From Natronoarchaeum rubrum (lineage in GTDB: Archaea; Halobacteriota; Halobacteria; Halobacteriales; Natronoarchaeaceae), in NCBI RefSeq assembly GCF_024494695.1, contig NZ_JANHDP010000005.1:124001-188000 (forward strand): a DNA stretch of 64,000 bases. The letters run 5' to 3'. Shown here piece after piece: positions 24,470 through 32,698 of the stretch. Position 1 is the first letter of the stretch; each line of letters opens with the position of its first letter. Under the pieces are notes generated by a model. That model had not been told where the DNA came from, searched no databases, and saw only the letters and a list, made by a program, of their open reading frames with translations. Both the position numbers and the translations under genes were made by a program.

Positions 24470-25003
24470 TTTTATTATACGCTGAACAGGCGCAATACCA
24501 CGGCGTTCACACCGTGGATACGCACCGTCACTTCTGGCAACAGACCACCGTTCCACCGCCTCTCCGAGTTTCCCACGTTGATGTTTAAGTGACAGGCCGC
24601 TCTACCGTGGGGTAGGAATCGGTCGGAACGGAGCGGATTCCGAACCGTCCTGCGGAGGCGGCCTGGCCGCCCACGTAACGAGGCAGTATCCGAAAGGGCA
24701 GTCGGTTAACGCCACATCCTTGAAGGGTGTGCCGACGTGCCGACTGCTCAAAGCGACCCAGACGATACCCCCGAGTCCGCTGACGCTTGCCGGCGTCCCT
24801 GTGGCAACAACAACAACACCGGGACGCCCCCACGGTTGAGGATAGGGGTAACGGCGGCTTGGCACCGCCAGCAGTCCACCAGTCCGATGGTGTGGGACTA
24901 CCCGTGCCCAAAAGGGCTGGTAGTCTGCCGGTTGGACTGCGAACCTGAAACTCCCACCGCTCGGGATTCCTCCGCGTTTACACGGAGGAGGATGTCAATA
25001 TGC
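24470..25003 (+). mobile_element. Internally deleted IS200/IS605-like element (inferred)
   Basis: The left part (about 24472-24532, TTTTAT...GGCGCAA...CCGTGGATACGC.CCGTCAC) resembles 33594-33653. The right part ends in a hairpin CCTCCG/CGGAGG followed by GGAGGATGTCAA, which I associate with right ends of haloarchaeal IS200/IS605 (IS1341-type) elements. No tnpA or tnpB reading frame remains between them, so it would be a non-autonomous relic of about 530 bases. The end assignment rests on recollection, not on a database comparison. Confidence 0.4.
24601..25003 (+). ncRNA. Densely folded putative structured RNA (omegaRNA-like)
   Basis: At least nine stems can be seen by eye in 400 bases: CTACC/GGTAG (24602/24611), GGAATC/GATTCC (24615/24636), GGCGGCC/GGCCGCC (24657/24665), GCAGTCGG/CCGACTGC (24698/24740) enclosing CACATCCT/AGGGTGTG (24713/24724), GGCGTCCC/GGGACGCC (24792/24821), GGCGG/CCGCC (24853/24865), AGTCC-ACCA/TGGT..GGACT (24873-24899), GCCC-AAAA-GGGC (24906-24917) and CCTCCG/CGGAGG (24969/24983). 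GCAGTCC (24871) can also pair with GGACTGC (24934). No TnpB zinc ribbon is encoded in any frame. If the element call is right this is the guide-RNA part left after tnpB loss. Confidence 0.45.
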
Positions 25004-25120
25004 TGGACCGGACGATTGAGGCCAAAATTATCAGACAACCTATTGAACCGCGTTTCAATCTCTCGTCTTACAGAAATATATTTCAAATTACACTTATGCG
25101 GCTGTCGCTCCTCGGATCAC

Positions 25121-26155
25121 ATGGCGATGCCCGACAACAGAGATGCAGTGACGAGCGCCAACGCGAGCGATCAGCCACTCACGTCGGACGGGCCGACGCT
25201 GGTCGAGGCCGACCCCGAGCGCGGGTTCAACTACCCGTACTATCTCGCGGTTTCCGATGGACTCGACGACGAGCATGCGGCGTCGAGCGACGTCGACAGA
25301 CGACCGATACTGGTCGAACCGCACAACGTCGGCGAGTCCGTCGAAGAGTTCGACCGCCACCTCGAACTGGCAAGAAAGCGTATCCAAACGAAGTCCGGTC
25401 GATACGTCGCCGACGAACTCGGCGCCCCGATTCTGATTCCGGTGTTCCCGCGCCCCCTTGAGGAGCCGGTCGACTGGACGCACATGATCCACATGCTCTG
25501 TGCCCGGACGATGCGGATCGACGAGGGCCCGCTCGAACGAGTCGACCAGCAACTACTGGCGATGATCGAGGACGCCCAGGAACGCCTCGCCGAACACGGT
25601 ATTTCGGTTCCCGAGGAGGTCATCCTCAACGGGTTCTCCTCACAGGCGGCGTTCGTCAACCGGTTCGCCGCCCTACACCCCGACCGGGTCTGTTCGGTGT
25701 CAGCTGGCGGTATCAACGGGCTGGCTATCCTGCCGCGGGAGACAGCGGACGTACGCGCGTTCGGCGAACGACCCATGAACTACCCGGTCGGCGTCGCAAA
25801 CATCGAAGCGCTGACCGGCGAACCGTTCGACCGGGAAGCGTTCCGCGACCTCGACCAGTTTATTTACATGGGCAGCGAGGACGATAAGGACGCGCTCCTG
25901 TATCCGGACGCGTGGACCGATCCGGAACTCCGGGGGATCGCGGTGCTCACCTACGGCGAGGACATCCACGAGGAGCGGTTTCCTCACTGCAAGGACGTCT
26001 ACGAGGAGGCTGACGTGAATGCCGTCTTTCGGGTCTACGACGATGTCGGCCACACACCCGAACCGGCTCTTGACGATATTGTGGAGTTCCACGAGCGGTC
26101 GCTTGCCGGAGACGATATCGAGTCGATACGCGAGGATCTCGGCCGCAACGTGTAG
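25121..26155 (+). CDS. Alpha/beta-hydrolase-fold protein (esterase-like)
   Basis: 344 residues from ATG 25121. The nucleophile elbow is GFSSQAAFVNRFAALHP (about residues 174-190), with Ser in GxSxxA. A later Asp region (IYMGSEDDKDALLYPDAW) and VYDDVGHTPEP (about 315), carrying the expected catalytic His, complete a probable triad. No signal peptide, so it is cytosolic. The frame is open further upstream to 24737, but that part overlaps the structured element and looks non-coding. Substrate unknown. Confidence 0.75.
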   Translation: MAMPDNRDAVTSANASDQPLTSDGPTLVEADPERGFNYPYYLAVSDGLDDEHAASSDVDRRPILVEPHNVGESVEEFDRHLELARKRIQTKSGRYVADELGAPILIPVFPRPLEEPVDWTHMIHMLCARTMRIDEGPLERVDQQLLAMIEDAQERLAEHGISVPEEVILNGFSSQAAFVNRFAALHPDRVCSVSAGGINGLAILPRETADVRAFGERPMNYPVGVANIEALTGEPFDREAFRDLDQFIYMGSEDDKDALLYPDAWTDPELRGIAVLTYGEDIHEERFPHCKDVYEEADVNAVFRVYDDVGHTPEPALDDIVEFHERSLAGDDIESIREDLGRNV

Positions 26156-26239
26156 TTGGTCTATCAACCTCAATCCAGGATCATTGATAGTATTTGCTCA
26201 GTCTGGAATGAGTTCCCTTCTTTGGACCCCCTCCAACGG

Positions 26240-26318
26240 GGTGAGCCGCGATACTTCCCGGTGATCACCCTTGCTACCCGCACGCCAATTTTATCGCCCC
26301 CTGACGGGTGCGGGGCGT
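26240..26318 (+). repeat. 79-base direct repeat left of MNT-HEPN pair 3
   Basis: Matches 27601-27679: GGTGAGC at the left, then TTCCCGGTG/TTTCCGGTG, and an almost exact 34-base end holding TTTTATCG and the hairpin CGCCCC/GGGGCG. The right copy is the promoter of the TFB gene. Confidence 0.75.
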
Positions 26319-26360
26319 GATAGAAAATTCTACTGCACTACTCATATAAGTCGGTCTCCA

Positions 26361-26383
26361 CTACTAAAATAAGTTTTAAGTAG
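26361..26383 (+). promoter_or_regulatory. TATA box inside an inverted repeat, MNT-HEPN pair 3
   Basis: CTACTAAAA (26361-26369) and TTTTAAGTAG (26374-26383) form an 8-of-9 inverted repeat. The TATA element TTTTAAG at 26374-26380 lies 26-32 bases before ATG 26406. A repressor bound here would block TBP. Confidence 0.55.
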
Positions 26384-26405
26384 AAATGCAAACGATTACT
26401 TTACA

Positions 26406-27098
26406 ATGGAAACGAACTCGAACGGTAATTCTAGTGATGGAACGCGGATATCAGTCGATATACCACTCGGAGACAGCCGCTTATTCAAGAGGGAAGCCAC
26501 AGATGGTGTACTTCTCTTTTTAACCCGCCACTACGATGAGGCGTTTTCGATGACGGATCTCGCCCAGGCAGTCGACTATACGCGACCCACAATTACCAAG
26601 ACGGTCGATATTCTCTCCAACAACGACCTCGTCGTCGAGGAACGCGACGGGTCGCGCCGGCTCGTGCAGATCAACCGGGACCGATTAATTCGACCAGATG
26701 ATCCCTTCCTCGAAATTCCGCAATCAGAGTTCTACGCTCCAGTAAAAGGTGCGACAGAGGAGATCCTGGACGAACTTGACGGTGTTCTTGCCGTCGTTCT
26801 CTACGGGAGCGTCGCCCGTGGCGAGGCCGACCGCCGTAGCGACATCGACCTGTGGGTGTTGGTACGAGAGGATAGAGTGGGCAACCAGCGGCGGGCAAAC
26901 CGTGTCAGACAGTCTCTCGAAGAGGACACGTTCGATGGTAATCGCTACGCCTTTGAGATCGACGTCGAGGGCCTGCAAGCCGTTCCAAACTACGTGGACG
27001 AACTGCGAGAAATACTTCGCGATAGCATCGCCGTCCACCAAACGCACGAGTTCGATACCGTCTGCAATATGGTTCTGCACGGTGATGTCGATGAGTGA
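26406..27098 (+). CDS. Winged-helix/MNT-type nucleotidyltransferase, antitoxin of MNT-HEPN pair 3
   Basis: 230 residues: winged helix (FSMTDLAQAVDYTRPTITKT) followed by the nucleotidyltransferase signature YGSVARGEADRRSDIDLWV. It is the closest relative of the relic at 23240-23545, so a duplication or a second insertion of the same module is likely. The stop overlaps the HEPN start by eight bases. It has its own TATA box with a palindrome, distinct from the operators of pairs 1 and 2. Confidence 0.85.
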   Translation: METNSNGNSSDGTRISVDIPLGDSRLFKREATDGVLLFLTRHYDEAFSMTDLAQAVDYTRPTITKTVDILSNNDLVVEERDGSRRLVQINRDRLIRPDDPFLEIPQSEFYAPVKGATEEILDELDGVLAVVLYGSVARGEADRRSDIDLWVLVREDRVGNQRRANRVRQSLEEDTFDGNRYAFEIDVEGLQAVPNYVDELREILRDSIAVHQTHEFDTVCNMVLHGDVDE

Positions 27099-27594
27099 CC
27101 CAACCATCATCAGGGAGGCACTTGACGCAGCCGCCGACGCGTTCAACCAGGAGGGTCACGGCATCCCGACGCGAGAACCGGATATCGACACGGACACTGA
27201 CTGGAAGACACAACTCACCAAAGGGTGTCGGCTTCTCGCCATCGTCGATGAGATCGAGGGAAGTAGCTACTATACTGCTGTCGTCGAACTGTGCTTCGGC
27301 ATCATCGAGCGCTCGCTGGAGGCGTTCGCTATCGCTGAAGGGGGTGATTCGTTGCGCGACTTCCAGACGGATTCCCACGAACGGTGCTACGATCGAGCAG
27401 TGCGATTCGGTCTTTTCACGCGGGAGCTGACGCACGAACTCAAAGATCTGTATAGCGACAATCGGACGGACAGCTACTACGGCGGACGTCATCCGACGAA
27501 ACGGCAGGCCGAAACGATACATCGGTTGGCCCGCGAAATCCACCGACACGTCACCGACCAGGTTCGCGAAGGCGGCATCTGTAACTGCGACTAG
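27091..27594 (+). CDS. HEPN-domain toxin of MNT-HEPN pair 3
   Basis: 167 residues from ATG 27091. Helical HEPN fold with motif DNRTDSYYGG (about 128-137), the counterpart of NRTKTYYR in pair 1, and C-terminus ICNCD, again with CxC. The ATG lies inside the antitoxin's last codons. Probable RNase held inactive by the nucleotidyltransferase; targets unknown. Confidence 0.85.
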   Translation: MSDPTIIREALDAAADAFNQEGHGIPTREPDIDTDTDWKTQLTKGCRLLAIVDEIEGSSYYTAVVELCFGIIERSLEAFAIAEGGDSLRDFQTDSHERCYDRAVRFGLFTRELTHELKDLYSDNRTDSYYGGRHPTKRQAETIHRLAREIHRHVTDQVREGGICNCD

Positions 27595-27600
27595 TTGCCG

Positions 27601-27679
27601 GGTGAGCGGGGCATCGATTTCCGGTGTAATTCATTACTCGCATACCAATTTTTATCGCCCCCTGACGGGTGCGGGGCGT
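27601..27679 (+). repeat. 79-base direct repeat right of MNT-HEPN pair 3, TFB promoter
   Basis: Same-orientation partner of 26240-26318. Contains the TATA box TTTTTATCG (about 27648-27656) of the downstream TFB gene and the hairpin CGCCCC/GGGGCG just after it, which would sit at the transcript start. Confidence 0.75.
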
Positions 27680-27710
27680 TCTGAAGAATGTCCTGCGAGG
27701 AGTGACTCAC

Positions 27711-28646
27711 ATGTCGCTGAGAGATATCTACGAAAGTGGTTTCGACGACGACGATGGAAAGACGATCAACCAGACGCACTGTCTCGAATGCGGTGGTTCC
27801 CTCAGAACCGAAGGCGGTGAAACGGCGTGTACCGAGTGCGGATTGATTGTAGCGGACTGTCGTATCGATCACGGAGCGACGCCGCGGACGTTCGAAGGCG
27901 AGGAATCCAAACGCGAGCAGACGGGTGCGCCGATCACTCCGGCGAGACACGATCGCGGCCTTTCGAGCGAGATCGGTCGATACAGAGATGCGAACGGGAA
28001 CGCGCTGTCCTCGAAGAAGCGCCGGCAGATGAGCCGTTTTCGGAGAGAACACGGCAGGGCACGCTGGTCGAGCAAGAAGAAGCGAAACCTCGCGACCGCC
28101 TGTCTCGAGATCGCACGACTCACGAGCGCGCTTGAGTTGCCGTACTCGGTCCGAGAACGCGCGAGCCAACTCTACAGAGACGCGAGCTCAGAAGACCTGA
28201 TTCAGGGACGTTCGATCGAAGCGATCGTCGCCGGGTGCGTGTACGCGTCGTGTCGCTGTGGCGGCTACACGCGAACGATCGAAGAAATCGCAGGCGTGGC
28301 AAACTGCGGAGAGGAAGCGATGAAAAACGGATATCGCGTACTGAACAAAGAACTCAGCCTGAAAGCGCTCGTGCCGACGCCGAAGACGCTTCTCCCCCGA
28401 CTCATCGCCGAGTTCGATGTCCCGAATGACGTGCAGTATCGAGCAACCGAACTTGCAGAGATTGCTACGGAGTCCGGTATCGCGAACGGCTGTCAGCCCT
28501 CCGGCGTCGCTGCTGCGTGTCTATACCTTGCGAGCAGCGAAGCCGAACGTTCTATCCCACAAGCTGATATCGCGTCGGTTGCGGGGACGAGTCCGGTGAC
28601 CCTCCGGAAGCGATACACGGCGTTACAGGACGAACTTGACGACTAG
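27711..28646 (+). CDS. tfb: Transcription initiation factor B (orphan TFB paralogue)
   Basis: 311 residues. Zinc ribbon CLECG ... CTECG at about 23-44, B-reader/linker region RDANGNALSSKKRRQMSRFR at about 93-112, then two cyclin-fold repeats (KKRNLATACLEIARLTSALE ... CVYASCRCGG; LLPRLIAEFDV ... AACLYLASSEA). TFB recruits RNA polymerase to TBP-TATA complexes; haloarchaea carry several TFBs for different gene sets. The start at 27711 has a good ribosome-binding site (GGAGTGA), so the in-frame GTG 27669 is rejected. The promoter is shared as a repeat with the left side of MNT-HEPN pair 3. Confidence 0.92.
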   Translation: MSLRDIYESGFDDDDGKTINQTHCLECGGSLRTEGGETACTECGLIVADCRIDHGATPRTFEGEESKREQTGAPITPARHDRGLSSEIGRYRDANGNALSSKKRRQMSRFRREHGRARWSSKKKRNLATACLEIARLTSALELPYSVRERASQLYRDASSEDLIQGRSIEAIVAGCVYASCRCGGYTRTIEEIAGVANCGEEAMKNGYRVLNKELSLKALVPTPKTLLPRLIAEFDVPNDVQYRATELAEIATESGIANGCQPSGVAAACLYLASSEAERSIPQADIASVAGTSPVTLRKRYTALQDELDD

Positions 28647-28735
28647 TCTTTGAGCCATAATGGAGATTTTATAGGTGCCCTCAGACACTCTGTGTGTATC
28701 GCGCCCGCTCATACGAGAGCTAGGTGGCGGATGGT

Positions 28736-29776
28736 TTAAACGGGTTCGGGCCGCGGGAGCGCGATCGAAACGACGTTGCCGCGAGGGTCGTTTTCGGCGA
28801 AGCTGAGCTCCCCTCCGAGAGTTGACACGCACGCTTGCATGAGCGGGAGGCCGACGCCGCTACCGTGTCGCGTGCTGCTCGGTTCGAAGTCCTCATTGAG
28901 GACATCGATTTCGATATCCGGAATCGGCGGCCCCTCGTCAACGACTCGGACGACGCCCTGATCGGTCTCGTGATCGGTCGTGACGGTAACGGTCACAGAG
29001 GGCTGGTCCTCGTTGTCGTGTTCGATCGCATTTTCGACGGCGTGAGCGAGCGCGTAGCGGACGCTGGAATCGGCAATGACCCGAACGTCCGACTCGACGA
29101 CGACGTCGATGTCGGCATCCGGATATCCCCCTCGTATCTCGTCGAGGACCGACCTGGTGATCCGAGGGAGATCCATGATCGTGTGTTGGGTCGGACCGGT
29201 GCGACCGATTTCTTCCAGCGTCGTGACGGAATCGCTGATGCCTTGAACGTCCATGGCGGCCTCTAGAATCGCCTCGACACTTTCCACCGAAGCGTCGTCC
29301 TCGACGACTGCTTCGAGCAGTTCGGCATGGCCCTGGATGACGTTGATTTTGTTCCGGAGATTGTGGCGGACGATTCGATGCAGTAACTGGATGCGCTGTT
29401 GTCGATCCTGATACCCCGCGCCCTCGTCGACCTCGGCGATTACGTAGTTCTGTCCGTGGATGGTTGTCGCCTTGAGCGTCACGCTGACCCACTGGAGATC
29501 GCCGTTCGCACGCTCGATCTGCCAGTCGAACTCCTGGGGAGTTCCATCGGCAACAGCCTGGATCCGTCGAACTGCCTCTTTGTGGGAAAAGTCGCGTGAA
29601 GGGGCAGTATACTCGCCTACCTCCATTTCCCGGAGTTCGGCAGCCGAGTACCCGTACAACTGCTCTAACGAGTCGTTGACGTCGACGATCGCACCCGTTT
29701 CGGGATCGTGAACGGCGATTCCGATATCCAGATCCTCGAACATCGGCGGGAGCACTGACTCACGGGTACTGATCAC
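28736..29776 (-). CDS. PAS-domain sensor histidine kinase
   Basis: 346 residues from a GTG at 29776. A PAS domain (GIAVHDPETGAIVDVNDSLE, about 16-120) precedes the H-box LLHRIVRHNLRNKINVIQGH (phospho-acceptor His), then the ATPase domain with N-box AHAVENAIEHDNE, DEGPPIP and G-box GSGVGLPLMQACV. There is no transmembrane segment, so it senses an internal signal such as redox or light through PAS. The TATA-type ATAATTAA on the minus strand is about 27-35 bases upstream. No response regulator is nearby. Confidence 0.88.
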   Translation of the reverse strand: MISTRESVLPPMFEDLDIGIAVHDPETGAIVDVNDSLEQLYGYSAAELREMEVGEYTAPSRDFSHKEAVRRIQAVADGTPQEFDWQIERANGDLQWVSVTLKATTIHGQNYVIAEVDEGAGYQDRQQRIQLLHRIVRHNLRNKINVIQGHAELLEAVVEDDASVESVEAILEAAMDVQGISDSVTTLEEIGRTGPTQHTIMDLPRITRSVLDEIRGGYPDADIDVVVESDVRVIADSSVRYALAHAVENAIEHDNEDQPSVTVTVTTDHETDQGVVRVVDEGPPIPDIEIDVLNEDFEPSSTRHGSGVGLPLMQACVSTLGGELSFAENDPRGNVVSIALPRPEPV

Positions 29777-30088
29777 GCCCCAATTGTTGTGCTGAATTTG
29801 GTTAATTATAGCCCCAAAGTAGTTAGGGTGTTTGCGGGACGGTATTATGTCGCTCCTCTGCGTCGGCACTGTGTGACTGCTGACTGTCGGGACGGCCTCC
29901 AGTCTCGGATTCACCGCACTTGAACATCTGTACAAACCGGAGTCTGTTCGTGCGGAGATCCGCCTTCTTGTGGTGACCGATCACTACGAGGAAGCTCGTT
30001 CGGTGGTCGTGTGTCTGGATTTGGGCGCTAGTAGTACACTTGCCAACTCCCCGTGAGGGATGCAACTGCCTGGGACCCCAGTCTCCTA
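29777..30088. other. Intergenic, promoter of the histidine kinase only
   Basis: Apart from the minus-strand TATA region at about 29803-29811 I see no gene. A possible small minus-strand frame (MFKCGESETGGRP...) has no supporting motif or regulatory signal. Confidence 0.4.
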
Positions 30089-30808
30089 CTACGACTTGGA
30101 CAACCACTCACTGTCCCCGAGAAAGAGAACCAGCAACAAGACCACGATAGCACTTAACAGTAGCGTCAGCGTCGCAATCGGAATTGCTGGCAACGCTATG
30201 TTGCCCCCCACCAGAGCGACGATGCTGGCCGCAAGGCCAACCCCGAGACTCCCAGCAAAATGCACACCCGTCACTGGATACGTTCGCGCGCTCCGCCCGA
30301 CGTCTTCCCCCAGCGTAATCGCGTACTCGGCCATATCCCACGCCATAATCGTGAACCCGACCCCCAGCAGCACCTGAAGATCACTTGGATTCGAAACCCA
30401 CGCCAGGAGGGCGAGACTACAACTGAATAGTACGGCCGCGAACCCGTTGAATCCACGCGCCCACGACTGTCGAAGCGGAAATACGCCAAGTGTCACGAAC
30501 GCTGTCGCGAGGGTTCCACCGAGAAACGCAATCCGCTCGAATAACCCACTCGGCGCGAGAAGTCCCATCACGAGTGCGAGACAGACTCCTCCACAGCCGA
30601 TGACGACGAGCACACCACCGACCCACGGATGCCCACGGCGGCGAACTAACCCACTCCCCAGCAATAAGAGCGCGCCGACTGCTTCGACACCAGCAATCGA
30701 CAGCTGGACTGGCTGACTCGCTAGCACACCCGTGACGCACGCCGCTGCGACGACGGCAAGCGCACTTCCAGCGTACGCTGGCTGCTGCACAACCGCCAAC
30801 TTATCCAT
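30089..30808 (-). CDS. Polytopic membrane protein of the DUF58 operon
   Basis: 239 residues and about seven to eight transmembrane helices (SALAVVAAACVTGVLAS; SIAGVEAVGALLLLGSGLV; GGVLVVIGCGGVCLALVMGL and further on). It is the last gene of a four-gene minus-strand operon, overlapping the DUF58 gene by eight bases. In other haloarchaea a similar membrane protein (which I recall as DUF7519) sits with MoxR, DUF58 and DUF4129 genes. Function unknown, probably part of the same membrane complex. Confidence 0.65.
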   Translation of the reverse strand: MDKLAVVQQPAYAGSALAVVAAACVTGVLASQPVQLSIAGVEAVGALLLLGSGLVRRRGHPWVGGVLVVIGCGGVCLALVMGLLAPSGLFERIAFLGGTLATAFVTLGVFPLRQSWARGFNGFAAVLFSCSLALLAWVSNPSDLQVLLGVGFTIMAWDMAEYAITLGEDVGRSARTYPVTGVHFAGSLGVGLAASIVALVGGNIALPAIPIATLTLLLSAIVVLLLVLFLGDSEWLSKS

Positions 30809-32084
30809 CAGAACCGCCCCCGTGCGTGCGTACCGGCCAGACCAGCGGGTCCTCCGGTGACCAATCTGCAACCAAGATATCCCGTTCCCGTAGCATCTGG
30901 ACGCGGTTCGCACGTTCGACCCGGACGAATTCCCCACCGACGCTTCGGCCCGTCGTTACATCTGGGCTGACAACCGTGACGGCGTGTCCGCGTGCGTCTA
31001 ACTGCTGTGCTGCCGTCTCACCGAATTCGTCGATGAGCGGTGAGAATACCACTACCTCGAGCGTTCCCTGCGTCTGTGCGACCAACTGCTGGACATCCAC
31101 TGTTGGGGACGTCGTCGTCTCGTCGATGGGAGTCGGCTGGTCATACTCGTGGGCGCGTAGAAGTTGGTCGATCTCGGTGTATTGCTGCTGGCTTGCGCGT
31201 GGTGCGCGCCAGTCGAAGTCGGTTCCAAAGATGGCGACACCAACTTGCTCGTGCTGCTGTTCGAGCGCCCCGAGGACTTCTTGGGCGGCAGCAATGCAGT
31301 ATGCGACCGCGTGCGGGTCTGTCGACGAGGCAGCACGAACTGCAGCCGGTCGGACGTCGAGACAGAGTACGACCGCTGTCCGGTGTTCCTCACGGAACTC
31401 GACTGTCGTGAGGTCACCCGTCCGAGCGTACCGCTTCCAGTTAATCCGATTCCTCGGATCACTCCATTGGTAGGCACGCGTCTGCTGGAACTCCAGTCCC
31501 GCCCCACTTGCATCCGCGGGTGTCTGCCCAGGGTACTGCCGGGCCTCCTGGCGCAACTGGAACTCCCGAAGGTCGACCGTACAGTCCAGTTCTTCACAAA
31601 CGGTCGTCTGCTCGCCCGCTGCGACTTCCGTCTCGATTCGTGTCCCCCCGCTGATATCGTGAGCAATGACGGTAGCTGGAGTAAATTGGTGACTGCCGTG
31701 TTTCGCTGTGACAGTATATTGGAACGTTGTCGACGCTCCCGGTCGCAGCGTGGCCGTCTGCCGGGGCGTTTTTTCGATGACCGTCAAAAGCGCTGGGACG
31801 CCGTCGATGATCCGGAGGTCAGGAAGCGTTCGCGGCCCGGTGTTCGTGACCGTCACCGTGACCGTGACTGGGTCACCGTGGTCGGGCGTCGCATCCGTCA
31901 CCGTCCGCGATAACTCGACTTCGAGGGGAGGAGGGCTGACGAGGAGTGGATAGCCTGCGTACGCGATGCCAAGCACTGATGCGAGGAAGACTGCGGGTGC
32001 CTCGAAGTACAGGCCGGCCGTCGTTGTGAACAGAACGAACGCGATGGCGACACGCCAACGGTGTGTCTGTTCGACCGACGTCAT
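30801..32084 (-). CDS. DUF58 domain protein (MoxR-associated)
   Basis: 427 residues. Two N-terminal helices (about 10-50) are followed by a domain of repeated Val/Thr strands (about 55-170; CARDB-like, VTVTVTVTNTGPRTLPDL), then the DUF58 core at about 190-260 with the typical QTRAYQWSDPRNRINWKRYA motif and a von Willebrand-type strand VVLCLDVRP. DUF58 proteins act with MoxR ATPases in envelope-protein maturation. No MoxR gene is in this operon or the window. Overlaps neighbours on both sides by four and eight bases. Confidence 0.85.
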   Translation of the reverse strand: MTSVEQTHRWRVAIAFVLFTTTAGLYFEAPAVFLASVLGIAYAGYPLLVSPPPLEVELSRTVTDATPDHGDPVTVTVTVTNTGPRTLPDLRIIDGVPALLTVIEKTPRQTATLRPGASTTFQYTVTAKHGSHQFTPATVIAHDISGGTRIETEVAAGEQTTVCEELDCTVDLREFQLRQEARQYPGQTPADASGAGLEFQQTRAYQWSDPRNRINWKRYARTGDLTTVEFREEHRTAVVLCLDVRPAAVRAASSTDPHAVAYCIAAAQEVLGALEQQHEQVGVAIFGTDFDWRAPRASQQQYTEIDQLLRAHEYDQPTPIDETTTSPTVDVQQLVAQTQGTLEVVVFSPLIDEFGETAAQQLDARGHAVTVVSPDVTTGRSVGGEFVRVERANRVQMLRERDILVADWSPEDPLVWPVRTHGGGSDG

Positions 32085-32698
32085 GGCGCGTCGGCCTCCG
32101 TGTCGTTGTGGCGCTGTTCGTAGGCGACGATTGCGGCGATCGCCTCGCGAGCGCCGTGCCGGAAAGCGAGTCTCTCGGAGAGACGTGCGTACAACTGGAC
32201 TGACCGTGACGGTGGTGTTTCACCGAGGAACCACGCAGCAGTCGCGTTCTCCGTCCAGTCACCATGCCGGACGCGGTCGCTGGCCTCGTCAGTACTGATC
32301 CCTGTCTGCCGGTGAATCATGGTGATTGTGGTGTTCCGAAGCCGATCACGAATTGCATCTTGCTCGCTAGTCGACGTGTGATACCCGACGAACGGGTGCT
32401 TGGCGAGAGGCTCGATGTCTGTTCCTGCATACGGGATGTCGGGTGTCTCCTCGGGCTCGTAGTCGTTCGTGTCGTCGTCTTTCGGCTCGAGGTACGTCGG
32501 GGCGAAGAGTGTACTGCCGAGTACAGTGACGATGAGAAAACCAGTAATGACGAAGACGTCATCACGGGGATGGGAGAGTCCATCAAGAAGTGCTGGTTCG
32601 ATGGTAGCGAGCCCAGTGATGAGGATTGCCGTGGCGATGAGGAGGAGTGCAATCAGCGTGGCCCAGCGACGGATTTGTGTCCGAGAGTGCTTATTCAT
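32081..32698 (-). CDS. Membrane protein of the DUF58/DUF4129 operon
   Basis: 205 residues from ATG 32698. Two N-terminal helices (WATLIALLLIATAILITGLA; VFVITGFLIVTVLGSTLF) and a soluble helical domain of about 130 residues. It overlaps DUF4129 upstream by eight bases and DUF58 downstream by four, so the operon is tightly coupled. I recall this type as DUF7269; its function is not known. Confidence 0.65.
   Translation of the reverse strand: MNKHSRTQIRRWATLIALLLIATAILITGLATIEPALLDGLSHPRDDVFVITGFLIVTVLGSTLFAPTYLEPKDDDTNDYEPEETPDIPYAGTDIEPLAKHPFVGYHTSTSEQDAIRDRLRNTTITMIHRQTGISTDEASDRVRHGDWTENATAAWFLGETPPSRSVQLYARLSERLAFRHGAREAIAAIVAYEQRHNDTEADAP

Noticed and set aside
24737..25120. N-terminal 128-codon extension of the hydrolase
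   Set aside because: Lies over the structured IS-like segment and lacks hydrolase features; ATG 25121 gives the natural length.
26749..27090. N-terminal extension of HEPN 3 frame
   Set aside because: Overlaps the nucleotidyltransferase almost completely; ATG 27091 matches HEPN 2 in start and coupling.
29823..30107. Minus-strand 94-codon frame ahead of the histidine kinase
   Set aside because: No family motif, no promoter of its own, and it covers the kinase promoter.
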